The notes beneath the pieces were generated by a model that was not told the origin of the DNA, made no database searches, and worked only from the letters and a program-made list of their open reading frames with translations. Position numbers and translations under genes: made by a program. A DNA stretch of 31,405 bases from an uncultured bacterium (GTDB lineage: Bacteria; Bacillota; Clostridia; TANB77; CAG-508), in NCBI GenBank assembly GCA_905214245.1, contig CAJMLO010000007.1, forward strand, positions 1 through 31,405, read 5' to 3'. Below, one piece after another: positions 1 through 6,882 of this stretch; the stretch's first letter is position 1, and every line of letters starts with the position of its first letter.

Positions 1-318
1 AGTGTAACAAGTACATTAATATATGGATGTCAGTGGGATGCAATGTGTAGATATATAGGAGATAGTCAAAGAACAATTACAGATGAAAAAGATAACGTAG
101 AATTAACAGGAAGTGTTAGCACAGATGTATCAAAAAACATATATGACCTTGCAGGAAATTGTATTGAGTGGACAATGGAGGCCAACCGTACGGGTCGTCG
201 TGTTAAACGCGGAAGTAATTACGTCAGTGCTGATCCAGTCAGCTATCGCTTCAGCTACGACCTTACGACTTCCATCACCGGCAGCTATTCATTCAGGCCT
301 ACACTTTACATAAAGTAA
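1..318 (+). CDS. C-terminal part of a second DGR-type variable protein (FGE-sulfatase/SUMF1-like fold), cut by window start
   Basis: The frame is open from base 1 and gives 105 residues. It closely parallels the C-terminus of the DGR target at 11571-12923: both have an [IF]-x-DLAGN-x-x-EWT motif, then an RV-x-RG stretch, and both end in LYIK before the stop. An upstream YGCQWDAM segment matches the GxQWD motif of formylglycine-generating-enzyme-like domains, the C-type-lectin fold used by many DGR targets. The last 40 codons are much richer in G and C than the rest, as expected of a variable region. The N-terminus lies outside the window, so the anchor is unknown. I infer a surface ligand-binding protein diversified by a DGR whose template is elsewhere. 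Confidence 0.82.
   Translation, partial: SVTSTLIYGCQWDAMCRYIGDSQRTITDEKDNVELTGSVSTDVSKNIYDLAGNCIEWTMEANRTGRRVKRGSNYVSADPVSYRFSYDLTTSITGSYSFRPTLYIK
190..303 (+). repeat. Probable DGR variable region of the second target (template not in this window)
   Basis: The stretch is GC-rich against very AT-rich flanks and covers the codons matching the variable region at 12793-12910. Its protein pattern (RRVKRGSNYV, ending SFRPTLYIK) is parallel to the other target. However, many differences from the local template fall at non-adenine bases, so the TR at 14607-14724 cannot be its template. Boundaries are approximate. Confidence 0.55.
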
Positions 319-342
319 CACTGAATGCTAATAGCGATAAAA
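304..342 (+). other. Conserved element after the variable region: CTTTA-CA-TAAAG palindrome plus small hairpin
   Basis: A 5-bp-arm palindrome at 304-315 encodes the final LYIK. It is followed by GCT-AAT-AGC at 327-335 and then GATAAAAT. The same arrangement follows the other target (12909-12949), although the two variable regions differ. Hairpins just after the VR are known to promote DGR target recognition in the Bordetella phage system; that role here is inference. Confidence 0.5.
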
Positions 343-369
343 TGAGAATTGGTAGTGTATAGGTATGAC

Positions 370-584
370 CTGATATCCGGACACTTTTGATAAAACAGTT
401 GAAACAAGTGGAGTTGAAGATAAAAACATTAGGTCAATAGTATAGAAAAAAGCGTAAAAAATTACGCTTTTTTTCTTGCGAGCATGACAAAAAAAAGATA
501 ACATAAAATCTCTTAAAGCAAAATAAAAAAATAGGCAGGTAGTATGTCTATTTTTTATTTTTTGAAAAAATGTCCGGATATCAG
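370..584 (+). repeat. 215-bp element bounded by inverted repeats (MITE-like)
   Basis: CTGATATCCGGACA at 370-383 is repeated in perfect inverted orientation at 571-584. With one mismatch the arms extend to about 19 bp (370-388 and 566-584). The interior has no gene and holds an intrinsic terminator. No clear target-site duplication is visible, so a small non-autonomous transposable element is plausible but unproven. The remainder of 319-700 shows only the terminator and a promoter. Confidence 0.45.
445..475 (+). terminator. Intrinsic terminator after the second DGR target
   Basis: The stem pairs AAAAAAGCGTAA with TTACGCTTTTTT around a short A-rich loop and runs into a T tract. It lies inside the inverted-repeat element and would end transcription of the upstream gene. 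The A and T tracts on both sides could let it act on both strands. Confidence 0.8.
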
Positions 585-640
585 TACAGTGTGCTCATCT
601 GCTTTTTTTGTCAAATAGAGCTATTTTTATTCTAATTGTA

Positions 641-668
641 TTGCAAAATTAAAAAAGTATGGTAAAAT
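641..668 (+). promoter_or_regulatory. Promoter for the 701 membrane protein
   Basis: TTGCAA (641-646) and TAAAAT (663-668) are 16 bp apart, about 30 bp upstream of the start codon. Confidence 0.5.
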
Positions 669-700
669 AATAATGTAAAAATTGAGAGGGAGGAAAACAA

Positions 701-1174
701 ATGAAGAACTTTTCTAGTTGGCTTATTGCAATTTTTGCATTTATGTTTTGGGCATTTAGACTAGTTGGAACAGTTATGGCATCAATTGGAGATGAGTTTA
801 TGTTTGTTCCATCAGACTTAACAATGGAAGTTGCAATTCTGTTTATCTCTTTTATTTGTATATGTTTTATTATAAAAAGAAAGTTATGGGCAACACTTAT
901 TTATTTGGCAGGTCAATATATATACTTTGCACCAAGCTTTGTAACACATTTTCTACAAATAATGGATGGAACATTAGAGCTATCAATGTATATGACTGTT
1001 TTTTTTGAATTTATAGGTCTTATAATACCTCTTGCAGCATTATTTGATGTATTGCTGGACAGAAACAGAAAAGAACATCCAGTGGATAAAAAAACAGACT
1101 GGTTTTACAAAAACAAAGATTTTGATAGAAAATTAGATGACAGAGCAGATAAAAATAATTATAGAACATTGTAA
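701..1174 (+). CDS. Small four-helix integral membrane protein of unknown function
   Basis: The 157-residue protein has about four hydrophobic segments (residues ~8-28, 42-60, 64-84 and 95-118). A strongly charged C-terminal tail of about 35 residues follows, rich in Lys and Asp and probably cytosolic. No signal peptidase site or catalytic motif is visible and I do not recognise the family. The start is supported by a GAGGGAGG ribosome site 9 bases upstream. The gene has its own promoter and a 52-bp gap before the next gene. Confidence 0.75.
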   Translation: MKNFSSWLIAIFAFMFWAFRLVGTVMASIGDEFMFVPSDLTMEVAILFISFICICFIIKRKLWATLIYLAGQYIYFAPSFVTHFLQIMDGTLELSMYMTVFFEFIGLIIPLAALFDVLLDRNRKEHPVDKKTDWFYKNKDFDRKLDDRADKNNYRTL

Positions 1175-1226
1175 AAGATAAATTATAGATATCACAAAAT
1201 AAGAATTAAAAGGTAGGACTACTATT

Positions 1227-1700
1227 ATGAAAATACTAATATTAGGAGTAGTCGCAAGTGGAAAAACAACTTTAGCAAAAAGAATGTCAGAAGAAAACAA
1301 TATTAATTATTATGAGATTGATTCGATTATAAAGGACTATGAAAAAGGTATAAGACGAACCGATGAAGAACAACAAGAAGAAATTGAGAGAATAAATAAA
1401 CAATCAAGCTGGATAATAGAAGGAACATTAAATGAAAATATGTACAATCTATTAAAAATGGCAGATCTTGTTATTTATTTAGATACACCTTTAAGTGTTA
1501 GAAAAAGAAGAATATTTTTTAGATTTATTAAGCAAAAGCTAAAGATTGAAGAATGCGATTATAAACCAAGCATAAAAACATTGAAAAAAACGTACAAAGA
1601 AACAAATGAAGCAGAAAAAAATAAATCAAAATTAAGAGATGAGCTTTTAAAATATGACCAAAAGGTTATTGTTTTAAAAGATGCAAATCAGATGGGATAG
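1227..1700 (+). CDS. P-loop nucleotide kinase-like protein (topology-modulation/adenylate-kinase-like)
   Basis: A Walker A motif GVVASGKTT lies at residues 7-15, directly after the first strand. A WIIEGTL segment near residue 71 and a DLVIYLDTP strand near residue 80 follow, then a basic RKRR segment. This is the layout of small AAA_17/FlaR-like (DNA topology modulation, shikimate-kinase-like) phosphotransferases. The substrate is unknown. At 157 residues it is a little shorter than typical members of about 170. The ribosome site is AGGTAGG. It stands alone and is followed by an insertion-sequence remnant. Confidence 0.7.
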   Translation: MKILILGVVASGKTTLAKRMSEENNINYYEIDSIIKDYEKGIRRTDEEQQEEIERINKQSSWIIEGTLNENMYNLLKMADLVIYLDTPLSVRKRRIFFRFIKQKLKIEECDYKPSIKTLKKTYKETNEAEKNKSKLRDELLKYDQKVIVLKDANQMG

Positions 1701-1720
1701 AAGCGGAGTACGCTTGGACT

Positions 1721-1874
1721 GTACCCCTTAAAGTAGACACAAATAAAAAAGAAATGTATACTTTAAGGGGAAATTTTTATGTATAATAATAGAAAAATAT
1801 ACTCAAAAGAATTTAAAATTATGCTAGTAGAAGATTATTTATCAGGCAAAATGATGATAATACAAGTAAAATAA
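1721..1874 (+). pseudogene. Remnant of an IS3/IS150-like insertion sequence (left end plus start of orfA)
   Basis: CCCCTTAAAGTA at 1724-1735 is repeated inverted as TACTTTAAGGGG at 1759-1770, a 12-bp hairpin ahead of a short reading frame. That frame starts at 1779 (MYNNRKIYSKEFKIML) and resembles the first helix of an IS3-family OrfA helix-turn-helix protein. It stops after 31 codons, whereas OrfA usually has about 90-100 residues, and no orfB follows. The remaining 130 bases to 2007 hold nothing I recognise. Confidence 0.6.
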
Positions 1875-2007
1875 TAAGCTTATAAACTTTAGTAAAAATT
1901 ATAAAGTGAAAGGAATATTTAAAAAAAAGTAGTTTTTCCATATAATTGAAACTATGCATATAAAGTGATGATTTTTAATATTAATAGTAAAATACAAGGA
2001 GTAAATT

Positions 2008-2574
2008 ATGGAAATATATGAGATTTTGCTAATAGGTATAGGACTTGCAATGGATGCTTTTGCAGTGTCAATTTGTAAAGGTCTTTCAATGAAAAAAATG
2101 AACTGGAAAAATGCTGTAATAATTGCATTATATTTTGGAGTATTTCAAGCATTAATGCCACTTATAGGATATTTTTTAGGAATGACTTTTGAAAGCATTG
2201 TAACAACATTTGATCATTGGGTTGCTTTTGCATTATTAACTCTAATTGGAGGAGGAATGATAAAGGAGTCTTTTGATGATGAGGATGACAAGAAAAATGA
2301 CAGAGTTGATTTTAAAACAATGGTAGTTTTGGCAATAGCAACAAGCATAGATGCACTTGCAGTTGGAATAACTTTTGCTTTTTTTGATGTTAATATCGTG
2401 CTTGCTGTATCTATAATAGGAATTATAACATTTATTATTTCTGTTTTAGGTGTAAAGATAGGAAACAGATTTGGAGATAAATATCAAAATAAAGCGCAGC
2501 TAATGGGAGGAATTATATTGGTATTATTAGGCTTTAAGATATTATTAGAACATTTAGAAATAATTTCGTTTTAG
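2008..2574 (+). CDS. mntP: Manganese efflux pump MntP
   Basis: This protein exports Mn2+ and protects against manganese overload. It has 188 residues, the family's usual size, and six predicted membrane helices arranged as two related halves. The signature GLAMDAFAVS is at residues 12-21 (Asp16) and its counterpart ATSIDALAVG at 111-120 (Asp115). An acidic cytosolic loop near residues 88-98 separates the halves. The start follows a CAAGGAG site. I see no yybP-ykoY-type leader here, unlike the ATPase at 28740, so the two putative Mn exporters in this window seem to be controlled differently. Confidence 0.92.
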   Translation: MEIYEILLIGIGLAMDAFAVSICKGLSMKKMNWKNAVIIALYFGVFQALMPLIGYFLGMTFESIVTTFDHWVAFALLTLIGGGMIKESFDDEDDKKNDRVDFKTMVVLAIATSIDALAVGITFAFFDVNIVLAVSIIGIITFIISVLGVKIGNRFGDKYQNKAQLMGGIILVLLGFKILLEHLEIISF

Positions 2575-2596
2575 GAGGTATATAAGGTTATATAAA

Positions 2597-2629
2597 AGTA
2601 AGTGGTTAGTTGAAAACCACTTATTTTTA
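2597..2629 (+). terminator. Terminator after mntP
   Basis: TAAGTGGTT (2599-2607) pairs with AACCACTTA (2615-2623) and is followed by ATTTTTAT. Confidence 0.7.
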
Positions 2630-2688
2630 TGTTAAAATAGAACAAGTGATTGAAAAATGGTAAAATATTACTATAAAGGAGTAATGTG

Positions 2689-3288
2689 ATGAAAAAAGTA
2701 TTATTTGCAACAGGGAATGAAAGTAAAGCTGAAAGATTTAAAAAAGGACTTTTAGAAAATAATATTGAAATAATAACGATAAATGACATAGAAAAGAATA
2801 TAGATATTGAAGAAAATGGAAAAGACGCAATCGAAAATGCTTTGATTAAAGCAAGAGCATATGCTAATGTATATGACTTACCAGTGTTTGCTATGGATGA
2901 TAATTTATATATTGACGATATACCTGAAGACAAACAACCAGGCATGTATGTAAGAAGAGTAAATGGAAAAAGACTAAATGATAATGAAATGATAGAATAT
3001 TATTCGAATTTAGCACATGAATATGGAAAAAATGGAAAGTTAACATGTAGATGGGTTTATGGTATTGCGGTTATAAAAGATGGTAAAGAATCTACATATA
3101 CTTGGAGTAAAGAAGATTTTTATATAGTTGATAAGCCATCAAATAAAATTAATTCGGGATATCCACTAAATACAATATCAATAAATAAAAAATTAAATAA
3201 ATATTTTACTGATATGACAGAAGAAGATAAAGAGATGGTAAAAGAAAGTGAAAATGATGTTGTTAAATTTCTTTGCAATAATTTATAA
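2689..3288 (+). CDS. Ham1/RdgB-like nucleoside-triphosphate pyrophosphatase, divergent
   Basis: The family hydrolyses non-canonical purine NTPs (ITP, XTP, dITP) to the monophosphate and PPi, keeping them out of nucleic acids. The N-terminal FATGNESKAERFKKGL is the family's TxN-x-x-K signature. ENALIKARAYA and PVFAMDDN follow, where canonical enzymes have ENA..KA and xADDSGL. The usual SGL part of that motif is replaced by N-L-Y, so substrate preference may differ. At 199 residues the length is normal. I chose the ATG at 2689 rather than the GTG at 2686 because AGGAG then has a 7-base spacing. Confidence 0.75.
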   Translation: MKKVLFATGNESKAERFKKGLLENNIEIITINDIEKNIDIEENGKDAIENALIKARAYANVYDLPVFAMDDNLYIDDIPEDKQPGMYVRRVNGKRLNDNEMIEYYSNLAHEYGKNGKLTCRWVYGIAVIKDGKESTYTWSKEDFYIVDKPSNKINSGYPLNTISINKKLNKYFTDMTEEDKEMVKESENDVVKFLCNNL

Positions 3289-3302
3289 AAAGGGAGATTT
3301 GG

Positions 3303-3599
3303 ATGAATAAAATAGTTACAATTTGCGGTAGTATGAAATATAAAGAGAAGATGATGGAAGTAGCTAAAGAATTAGAAATAAAAAAGAAATATGTTGTTAT
3401 ACAATGCGTTTATAGTAATGATAGGTTTAGTGAAGAAGAACAACAGATTTTAGCTGATTTACATTATAATAAAATTGAAATTAGTGATGCAATTTATGTA
3501 GTTAATGTTGATGGATATATTGGAAATTCAACAGCTAAAGAAATTGAATATGCTAAAAAGCTTGGCAAAGAGGTAATTTATTTAGAAAATGTAAAATAG
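3303..3599 (+). CDS. Small nucleoside 2-deoxyribosyltransferase-like protein
   Basis: This 98-residue protein starts with a strand and TICGSMKY, reminiscent of the CGSxxF motif in Rossmann-like deoxyribosyltransferase and DUF4406-type proteins. It ends with a GYIGNSTAKEIEYAKKLGK segment, the typical last helix of that fold. The molecular substrate is unknown. It begins 14 bases after the Ham1-like gene with a GGGAG site, so the two are probably co-transcribed. Together they suggest a small nucleotide-salvage or sanitation pair. Confidence 0.65.
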   Translation: MNKIVTICGSMKYKEKMMEVAKELEIKKKYVVIQCVYSNDRFSEEEQQILADLHYNKIEISDAIYVVNVDGYIGNSTAKEIEYAKKLGKEVIYLENVK

Positions 3600-3625
3600 A
3601 TGATGAATTTTAGGAGTAAACTTAT

Positions 3626-4129
3626 ATGAAATATATTATAAGAAAAAGCGAAAAAAAAGATTGTAAAGATATTGCTCATGTCATAACTGTTGCATGGAAT
3701 GAAACATACAAAGGAATTGTTCCAGATGAATTTTTAAATAATCTATATAAAAATGAAGAGATAAGAGCGATTAATGCTTTTAACAACTTTGATGAAAAGA
3801 ACAATCATCAATTTGTTTTAGAAGTGGATAATAAAGTTGTAGGATTTATTAATGTTGGAACAGCAGATGATGAATTATACAGTAATTGTGGGGAAATTTA
3901 TACCTTATACATAATCAATGGATATAAAGGATTGGGATATGGAAGAAAGTTAATAGAAACAGGCATTAAAGAATTAAAAATAATGGGATATGACCAAATG
4001 ATTATAGGATGCTTACAAAGTAATCCATCAAATGAATTTTATAAACATATGGGTGGCAAACTTATAAAAACAAGAATTTTTAAAAAGTTAAAATTACCTG
4101 AAAATGTTTATTTGTTTGAAAAAATATAA
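3626..4129 (+). CDS. GNAT family N-acetyltransferase
   Basis: The 167-residue protein has the GNAT fold. Its N-terminal segment IRKSEKKDCKDIAHV matches the usual first strand and helix. The acetyl-CoA-binding motif A is visible as the LYIINGYKGLGYGRKLIE stretch (about residues 93-110), of Q/RxxGxG/A type. A C-terminal NPSNEFYKHMGGKLI, the common N-x-x-A/E-x-x-FY-x-x-GF region, follows. The acceptor is unknown. It follows the preceding gene by 26 bases and probably belongs to the same transcript. Confidence 0.85.
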   Translation: MKYIIRKSEKKDCKDIAHVITVAWNETYKGIVPDEFLNNLYKNEEIRAINAFNNFDEKNNHQFVLEVDNKVVGFINVGTADDELYSNCGEIYTLYIINGYKGLGYGRKLIETGIKELKIMGYDQMIIGCLQSNPSNEFYKHMGGKLIKTRIFKKLKLPENVYLFEKI

Positions 4130-4187
4130 GAGATAACAACTTTAAGTATTTTTTAAAAATAAAACGAAATAGAAAGAAGTGATTAAA

Positions 4188-5145
4188 ATGGATATGTACC
4201 AAAAAAGAGAAATGAGAAAAAATAAAAAAATGAACGAAGATACAAATAGTTTACCATCAACGAATATCAACTGGTATCCACGGACATATGGCAAAAACTA
4301 AAAGGCAAATAATAGAGGATTTAAAGCTTATTGATGTGGTTGTAGAAATATTAGATGCAAGAATACCTGTTGCAAGCCAAAACCCAGATATAGGAAAATG
4401 GATAGAAGGAAAAGAAAAATTATTTGTACTTAACAAGTGCGATTTAGCATCTGAAAGTGATAATAAAAAATGGATACAATATTTTGAAAAAAAAGGAATA
4501 CCTGCAGTTCTTGTGGACAGTAATTCTGGAAAAGGAATAGACAATAGCTTAAAAAGAATAAACAGCATATATAATGAAAATTCTGAAAAATATGCAAATA
4601 AGGGAAGAATAGGAAAATCAATACGTGTAATGATTTTAGGTATTCCTAATGTAGGTAAATCATCATTTATAAATAGAGTAACCAAAAAGAATTCTATGCA
4701 AGTTGGAAATAAACCAGGTGTTACAAGACAAAAGCAATGGGTTCGAATTAGTGAAAATATTGAATTGTTAGATACACCAGGAGTTTTATGGCCAAAATTT
4801 GAAAATGAAGAAGTTGGCTTGAAACTAGCATATACAGGAACTATAAAAGATGATGTATTACAAACAATAGAAATTGGATTTAGCTTGCTAAAATATTTAA
4901 TTAGTAGTTATAAAGAAAATTTAATTGAAAGATATAAATTAGATGAGAATAAAATTGATGCAATACTTGAAAATGATATAGAAGAAAATGAAAAAGCATT
5001 AGAGATAATGGATGAAATAGGCAGAAGAAGAGGAGCACTTATGTCAGGTGGATATATTGATCAAGAAAAAGTTGCTAAAATTATATTAGATGATTTTAGA
5101 TCTGGAAGATTAGGAAGAATAACACTTGAAAGTCCAGAAATGTAG
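4188..5145 (+). CDS. ylqF: Ribosome biogenesis GTPase YlqF/RbgA, interrupted by CGGA and restored by a four-base glycine read
   Basis: RbgA/YlqF is a circularly permuted GTPase needed for late 50S assembly. The G motifs appear in permuted order: NKCD (residues 82-85), GIPNVGKSS (151-159) and DTPG (195-198). The frame from ATG 4188 encodes a basic 26-residue leader and NINWYP, then shifts by one base at CGGA (4281-4284) and continues HMAKTKRQ from 4285. Family members have W-F/Y-P-G-H-M-A here, so the missing residue is the invariant Gly. Read with CGGA as Gly the product has 318 residues, against about 285 usually. Starting at ATG 4288 would delete the motif and has no ribosome site. The stop overlaps the AGGAG site of mrnC. 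Confidence 0.88.
4281..4284 (+). other. CGGA four-base site in ylqF (Gly32)
   Basis: The in-frame order is TAT CCA CGGA CAT ATG GCA. Removing one base, or reading four bases as Gly, gives the invariant YPGHMA motif. There is no homopolymer next to it that would favour a sequencing indel. Confidence 0.8.
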
Positions 5146-5151
5146 GAGAAA

Positions 5152-5583
5152 ATGATGAAAGAAATAATAGATAGAAAAAGAGAAAAAGTTGAAGTTGATA
5201 CAATGTCACCACTTACTTGGGCATATGTAGGAGATAGTGTATATGAATTATTTATAAGGAATCATTTAGTAAACACAACGAAAATGAAACCACATATGTT
5301 ACATATAAAATCGATACAATATGTAAAGGCTGGAGCACAAGCAAAGATATTAAATGAATTGATGAATGATTTGAACGAAGCGGAAAAAGAAATTGTAAAA
5401 AGAGGGAGAAATGCTGAAAATCACCATCTTCCTAAAAATGCAACAGTTCATGAATATATGTATTCTACTGCGTTTGAAGCATTGATAGGATATTTGTATT
5501 TAACAAAACAAGATGATAGACTAAAAGAGATTTTGGATAAATGTTTAGAAATTGGAGCAAAATTTATAAAAGATAGAAAATAG
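5152..5583 (+). CDS. mrnC: Mini-ribonuclease III (MrnC)
   Basis: Mini-III is an RNase III-type endonuclease with no double-stranded-RNA-binding domain. In Firmicutes it matures 23S rRNA. The 143 residues hold only the catalytic domain. LTWAYVGDSVYELFIR (residues ~21-36) carries the catalytic Asp of the YxGDxVxE motif, and the later YSTAFEALIGYLYL carries the second acidic residue in the EALIG motif. The gene begins 6 bases after ylqF and its AGGAG site overlaps the ylqF stop, so the two ribosome-maturation genes are translationally coupled. ATG 5152 or 5155 could be used. Confidence 0.92.
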   Translation: MMKEIIDRKREKVEVDTMSPLTWAYVGDSVYELFIRNHLVNTTKMKPHMLHIKSIQYVKAGAQAKILNELMNDLNEAEKEIVKRGRNAENHHLPKNATVHEYMYSTAFEALIGYLYLTKQDDRLKEILDKCLEIGAKFIKDRK

Positions 5584-5584
5584 T

Positions 5585-5624
5585 TGGTACTTTCAGGGAC
5601 GGACTCAAAAAGTACCAGATTTTT
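5585..5624 (+). terminator. Terminator of the ylqF-mrnC operon
   Basis: TGGTACTTT (5585-5593) pairs perfectly with AAAGTACCA (5609-5617), with GATTTTT following. The loop is CAGGGACGGACTCAA. Confidence 0.7.
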
Positions 5625-5645
5625 AGAAAAAAATAGATCTATGTA

Positions 5646-5675
5646 TTGACGAAATAGGGAAAACTATGTTATATT
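5646..5675 (+). promoter_or_regulatory. Promoter for tRNA-Glu
   Basis: TTGACG (5646-5651) and TATATT (5670-5675) are separated by 18 bp and end 17 bp before the tRNA. Confidence 0.65.
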
Positions 5676-5692
5676 AATATAGTAGTTTTAGC

Positions 5693-5767
5693 GGCCCCTT
5701 GGTCAAGCGGTTAAGACGCAGCCCTCTCAAGGCTGAATCATGGGTTCGATTCCCGTAGGGGTCACCA
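5693..5767 (+). tRNA. tRNA-Glu (anticodon CUC)
   Basis: The acceptor GGCCCCT pairs with AGGGGTC, with ACCA encoded at the end. The anticodon arm is CAGCC-CTCTCAA-GGCTG, giving anticodon CUC for GAG. The T loop TTCGATT is canonical. The gene is transcribed alone between its own promoter and terminator. Confidence 0.93.
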
Positions 5768-5770
5768 AAG

Positions 5771-5817
5771 AAAAAAGAGTAACAAGACTTATATTATATG
5801 TTTTGTTACTCTTTTTT
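5771..5817 (+). terminator. Terminator of tRNA-Glu
   Basis: AAAAAAGAGTAACAA pairs perfectly with TTGTTACTCTTTTTT across an AT-rich loop. Confidence 0.85.
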
Positions 5818-5825
5818 ATGTTGTA

Positions 5826-5895
5826 GAAAATTTCTCATTTCCTAGTATAGAAAATGCTACAATCACTATTTACTTTGAGATTTCCTCCTTTTAGT
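5826..5895 (-). pseudogene. Possible decayed tail of an SSB-like gene
   Basis: On the minus strand this reads GGN..NSDCSIF and then a stop, like the GGSDCSILIY tail of the SSB-like gene at 14921-15271. At DNA level both share TAGTATA and AAAATGCTACAATC. Nothing upstream resembles the rest of that gene. This may be a recombination scar; confidence is low. Confidence 0.3.
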
Positions 5896-5899
5896 CGGA

Positions 5900-5942
5900 A
5901 ACTCAACTTGGATTTGAACAAAGGACAAATCCAAGTTGAGTT
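5900..5942. repeat. Perfect 17-bp inverted repeat (hairpin)
   Basis: AACTCAACTTGGATTTG (5900-5916) and its exact complement (5926-5942) surround a 9-base loop. It lies just beyond the 3' end of the minus-strand regulator gene and could end its transcript. On the minus strand no T tract follows; on the plus strand GCTTTT follows. Confidence 0.7.
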
Positions 5943-5962
5943 GCTTTTATGAATATATTCAA

Positions 5963-6202
5963 TTAAAAGTCCATTTCTTTTGATAATTCATCAACAGTAT
6001 ATATTTTTTTACTTTTTTTATCAACAAATTGAATTTCAAAGTCACAAACACTTACAAATTTTTGAATTGTATCAAAATTAGGGTTACTATATTCTGTTTC
6101 ATAATTGGAGATTGTATTATCAGCTAAATTTAATTCATCTCCAATGTTACTTTGAGTAAAACCTCTTATTTTTCTAATATTTCTTAATATTGTACCTATC
6201 AT
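5963..6202 (-). CDS. Xre/Cro-type helix-turn-helix regulator
   Basis: This small protein of about 79 residues starts IGTILRNIRKIRGFTQSNIGDEL and has the five-helix Xre/HTH_3 fold. The recognition segment is LADNTISNYETEYSNP, a typical S-x-x-E pattern. I start it at ATG 6202 because GGTGGG then sits 7 bases upstream; a GTG at 6214 is possible. The remaining C-terminus is short (KIYTVDELSKEMDF), so there is no separate sensor domain. Its target is unknown. It is divergent from the gene at 6378, and AT-rich repeats of TTCGAA type at about 6255-6290 in the shared gap could be an operator. Confidence 0.82.
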   Translation of the reverse strand: MIGTILRNIRKIRGFTQSNIGDELNLADNTISNYETEYSNPNFDTIQKFVSVCDFEIQFVDKKSKKIYTVDELSKEMDF

Positions 6203-6377
6203 AATAAATCCCACCTTTTGAATTTATTATTTCAAATAGTTAGTAAATTATCATAAAAATTCGAAATACTCGAATATTTTCTTCGAATATCTTGAAGTTG
6301 AAATTGTGTTTTGATATAATATTCAAGAATATCAAAGTTGTATAAGATGTTACAAAAGATAAAGGAGGTGAAGCTAT

Positions 6378-6815
6378 ATGGGTAGTAATAATATTGGTGT
6401 AAAAATAATATTAGCTATTATTATAATATTAGGCTTATTATTTGCATGGTGGAAATTAGGCTTGTTTGACATAATTGGAGGATGTGATCCTAGCCCTGAT
6501 GGAAAATATTATATTGTTAGTATTGAAGAAATGTTTAAAGATTTAGAAAATAATTCTTTAGCAGCTAAAGATAAATATGAAGGGAGATATGTTTCAATTA
6601 CAGGTGAGTTAAGTAAAATTGATTCATCTTATGTGGTTGTATCTCAAATTGACGAATTAGCTATATTTAATCGTGTATTTTGCAGGATTAAGAGCAATAA
6701 GCAAAAAGATAAAATTAAAAAGATGAATAAAGGGGATATTGTTACTGTTAAAGGTAAGATTACAGAGATAGGCAAAATAAAAGGGTGTTACTTGAATATG
6801 GTTGAAATTTTTTAA
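6378..6815 (+). CDS. Membrane-anchored protein with OB-fold (tRNA_anti-like) domain
   Basis: One hydrophobic helix (residues ~9-33) is followed by an extracytoplasmic domain of about 110 residues. The segments YEGRYVSITGELSKID and KGDIVTVKGKITEIG, ending CYLNMVEIF, fit the tRNA_anti-like OB-fold family, whose function is unknown despite the name. A GGC near residue 35 lies just after the helix rather than at a lipobox position I would trust. A strong AAAGGAGGTGA ribosome site precedes it. Confidence 0.65.
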   Translation: MGSNNIGVKIILAIIIILGLLFAWWKLGLFDIIGGCDPSPDGKYYIVSIEEMFKDLENNSLAAKDKYEGRYVSITGELSKIDSSYVVVSQIDELAIFNRVFCRIKSNKQKDKIKKMNKGDIVTVKGKITEIGKIKGCYLNMVEIF

Positions 6816-6882
6816 AATTCCGTGAAATAAAAAGTGTAATGCAATAAAATAACATAGGAAAATATTAAAGGAGAATTGTTAT

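Noticed and set aside
190..303. First variable region as a product of the TR at 14607-14724
   Set aside because: Too many differences at non-adenine template positions, including in the conserved end.
4257..4685. 142-codon minus-strand frame opposite ylqF
   Set aside because: Hydrophobic low-complexity shadow of the GTPase gene without start signals.
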